Below, in pieces: positions 63,390-64,000 of a stretch of 64,000 bases of DNA (the first letter of the stretch is position 1; each line of letters starts with the position of its first letter). The position numbers and the translations under genes are program-made. The stretch lies in contig OV277868.1 in NCBI GenBank assembly GCA_922989275.2, forward strand, positions 20,580,291 through 20,644,290. The letters run 5' to 3'. The DNA is from Gari tellinella (lineage: Eukaryota > Mollusca > Bivalvia > Cardiida > Psammobiidae). The notes beneath the pieces are model-generated. The model saw only the letters and a program-made list of their open reading frames with translations, did not search any database and was not told the DNA's origin.

Positions 63390-63528
63390 TTATATAACTT
63401 ATTTCTAGTTTTGAAGACAGGTGACCACTTAAAGCAGGTTGAAAGTAAAGCAGAATGTGCCTTTAGGCACATTCTGCTTTACTTTCATTCTGCTTTAAGC
63501 TACTATTTGCTTATGAGTAATAGGTTAA
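63390..63528. mobile_element. Family B MITE, shortened
   Basis: TATTTCTAGTTTTGAAGACA through a perfect hairpin (loop GTGCCTTTAGGCAC) to GAGTAATAGGTTAA. Confidence 0.8.
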
Positions 63529-63718
63529 TAAAGGCCAGAAAAGCTATGGGTCCATGGGACTTGCAACCTTTTAAATAATGAGTCCCTGGCAAATTTCATG
63601 AGTATAGGTCCGACTCTGTATGCATAAGTAAAATTATCACTGTTTGAGTGTCTTAAACTATATGCTTGTTTCATAGTATGTTACTTATCTAGAGTTTGTT
63701 ATTTGTCTAATATTTTAG

Positions 63719-63796
63719 ATAGTTCCCAGACAAAGAAATCAACTACGCAGGAGCCACAGGATCCAATTCCAATAATGACCAGACCCCCAGATAGTG
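63719..63796 (+). CDS. CUEDC1: CUEDC1 short exon (residues 421-446)
   Basis: Acceptor ATTTTAG/AT joins the phase-1 G of exon 4 to make Asp421; the exon reads DSSQTKKSTTQEPQ, then DPIPIMTRPPDS, and ends at a GTAAGG donor (63797), again phase 1. The sequence is not clearly conserved, so the assignment rests on position, phase continuity and good splice sites. The rest of the gene lies beyond the window. A second AG four bases into the exon would shift the frame and is unlikely to be used. Confidence 0.7.
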
Positions 63797-63847
63797 GTAA
63801 GGCTTTACAGTTACTACAGTTCAAGGAGAGAATTCACCCATTTTTCC

Positions 63848-64000
63848 TTAACCATTTACCCCATAAATATACATTTTGGTGCCTTTAAATTATTCCTTCA
63901 CTGAAAGAATTAGTTCCAATTCATACAGATATGAAAATATACTATATAAATAATATTTTCTGAATCCTAGCAAATAATAATTAGCTTAAAGAAGGTTGAA
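63848..64000. mobile_element. Family B MITE, cut by window edge
   Basis: TTAACCATTTACCCCATAAA to AGCTTAAAGAAGGTTGAA at the last base, 51 bases after the exon donor. Confidence 0.82.

Overview
The window looks like animal nuclear DNA, most likely from a mollusc and probably a bivalve. The basis is an intron-rich gene with GT-AG splice sites, tRNA-derived SINEs, several non-LTR retrotransposons, and a very high density of short non-autonomous DNA transposons (MITEs) in AT-rich sequence full of ACATGTA words. The species call is inference; nothing in the window names the organism.

Genes are few. At the left edge (1-517, minus strand) is the 5' part of a single-pass membrane protein that runs off the window. 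From about 53.4 kb to the right edge, plus strand, lies the 5' part of a CUEDC1 orthologue: a leader exon, a CUE-domain exon, a long exon with a PPxY motif and the conserved WNPP..GNLPDDF block, a charged helical exon, and a short exon before the edge. A possible promoter and first non-coding exon sits at 49.7-49.8 kb. Other coding sequence is retrotransposon-derived: a LINE reverse transcriptase at 18.6-20.2 kb, a related 3' fragment at 28.7-29.3 kb (minus), and a decayed LINE of another lineage at 51.5-53.0 kb.

The rest is layered repeats. Family names used here: A, about 245 bp, TA target duplication, ends CAGTGGAGAA; D, about 245 bp, TTAA duplication, ends CCCTTTCA; B, about 250 bp, TTAA duplication, ends CCCATTACCCCATA; E, about 360 bp, TA, ends CAGTGCTCCCTCTCTACAAC; F, about 200 bp, ends CAGTAAAACCTCTCT; G, about 195 bp, TA, ends CAGTCGAAACTTG; H, about 195 bp, ends CAGGGCTCCAGATAA; I, about 250 bp, TTAA, core AACAGTGAAGACCCTGATC. 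Single copies of several other inverted-repeat transposons and fold-back elements are also present. Plus orientation of family A means the AATAAACGCG end comes first.

The most unusual observation is that MITEs with unrelated ends and different target-site preferences carry related central hairpins of 60-75 bp. One hairpin lineage (AAACAGTTTGGATCC-TGATCAGACGCC type) is in A, D, E and, in variant form, I. A second (TTAAAGCAGG-TGAAAGTAAAGCAGAA type) is in B and F. The hairpin therefore looks like a module that has moved between transposon families. In family A its two arms differ at one nearly fixed position, as if an E-type arm had been joined to a D-type arm.

Layout: 0.9-18.5 kb, A, D, E, F and B copies with fold-backs and a 1.1 kb long-inverted-repeat relative of A; 18.6-20.7 kb, LINE inside a B element; 20.8-26.6 kb, dense A/D/B; 26.9-29.35 kb, LINE inside a SINE; 29.6-31.5 kb, an element ended by palindromic TCTCGTTATAACGAGA arrays; 31.6-49.3 kb, dense A/E/F; 49.5-64 kb, CUEDC1, whose introns hold mostly B, G, H and I elements. 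Nested insertions give a relative time order for many families.
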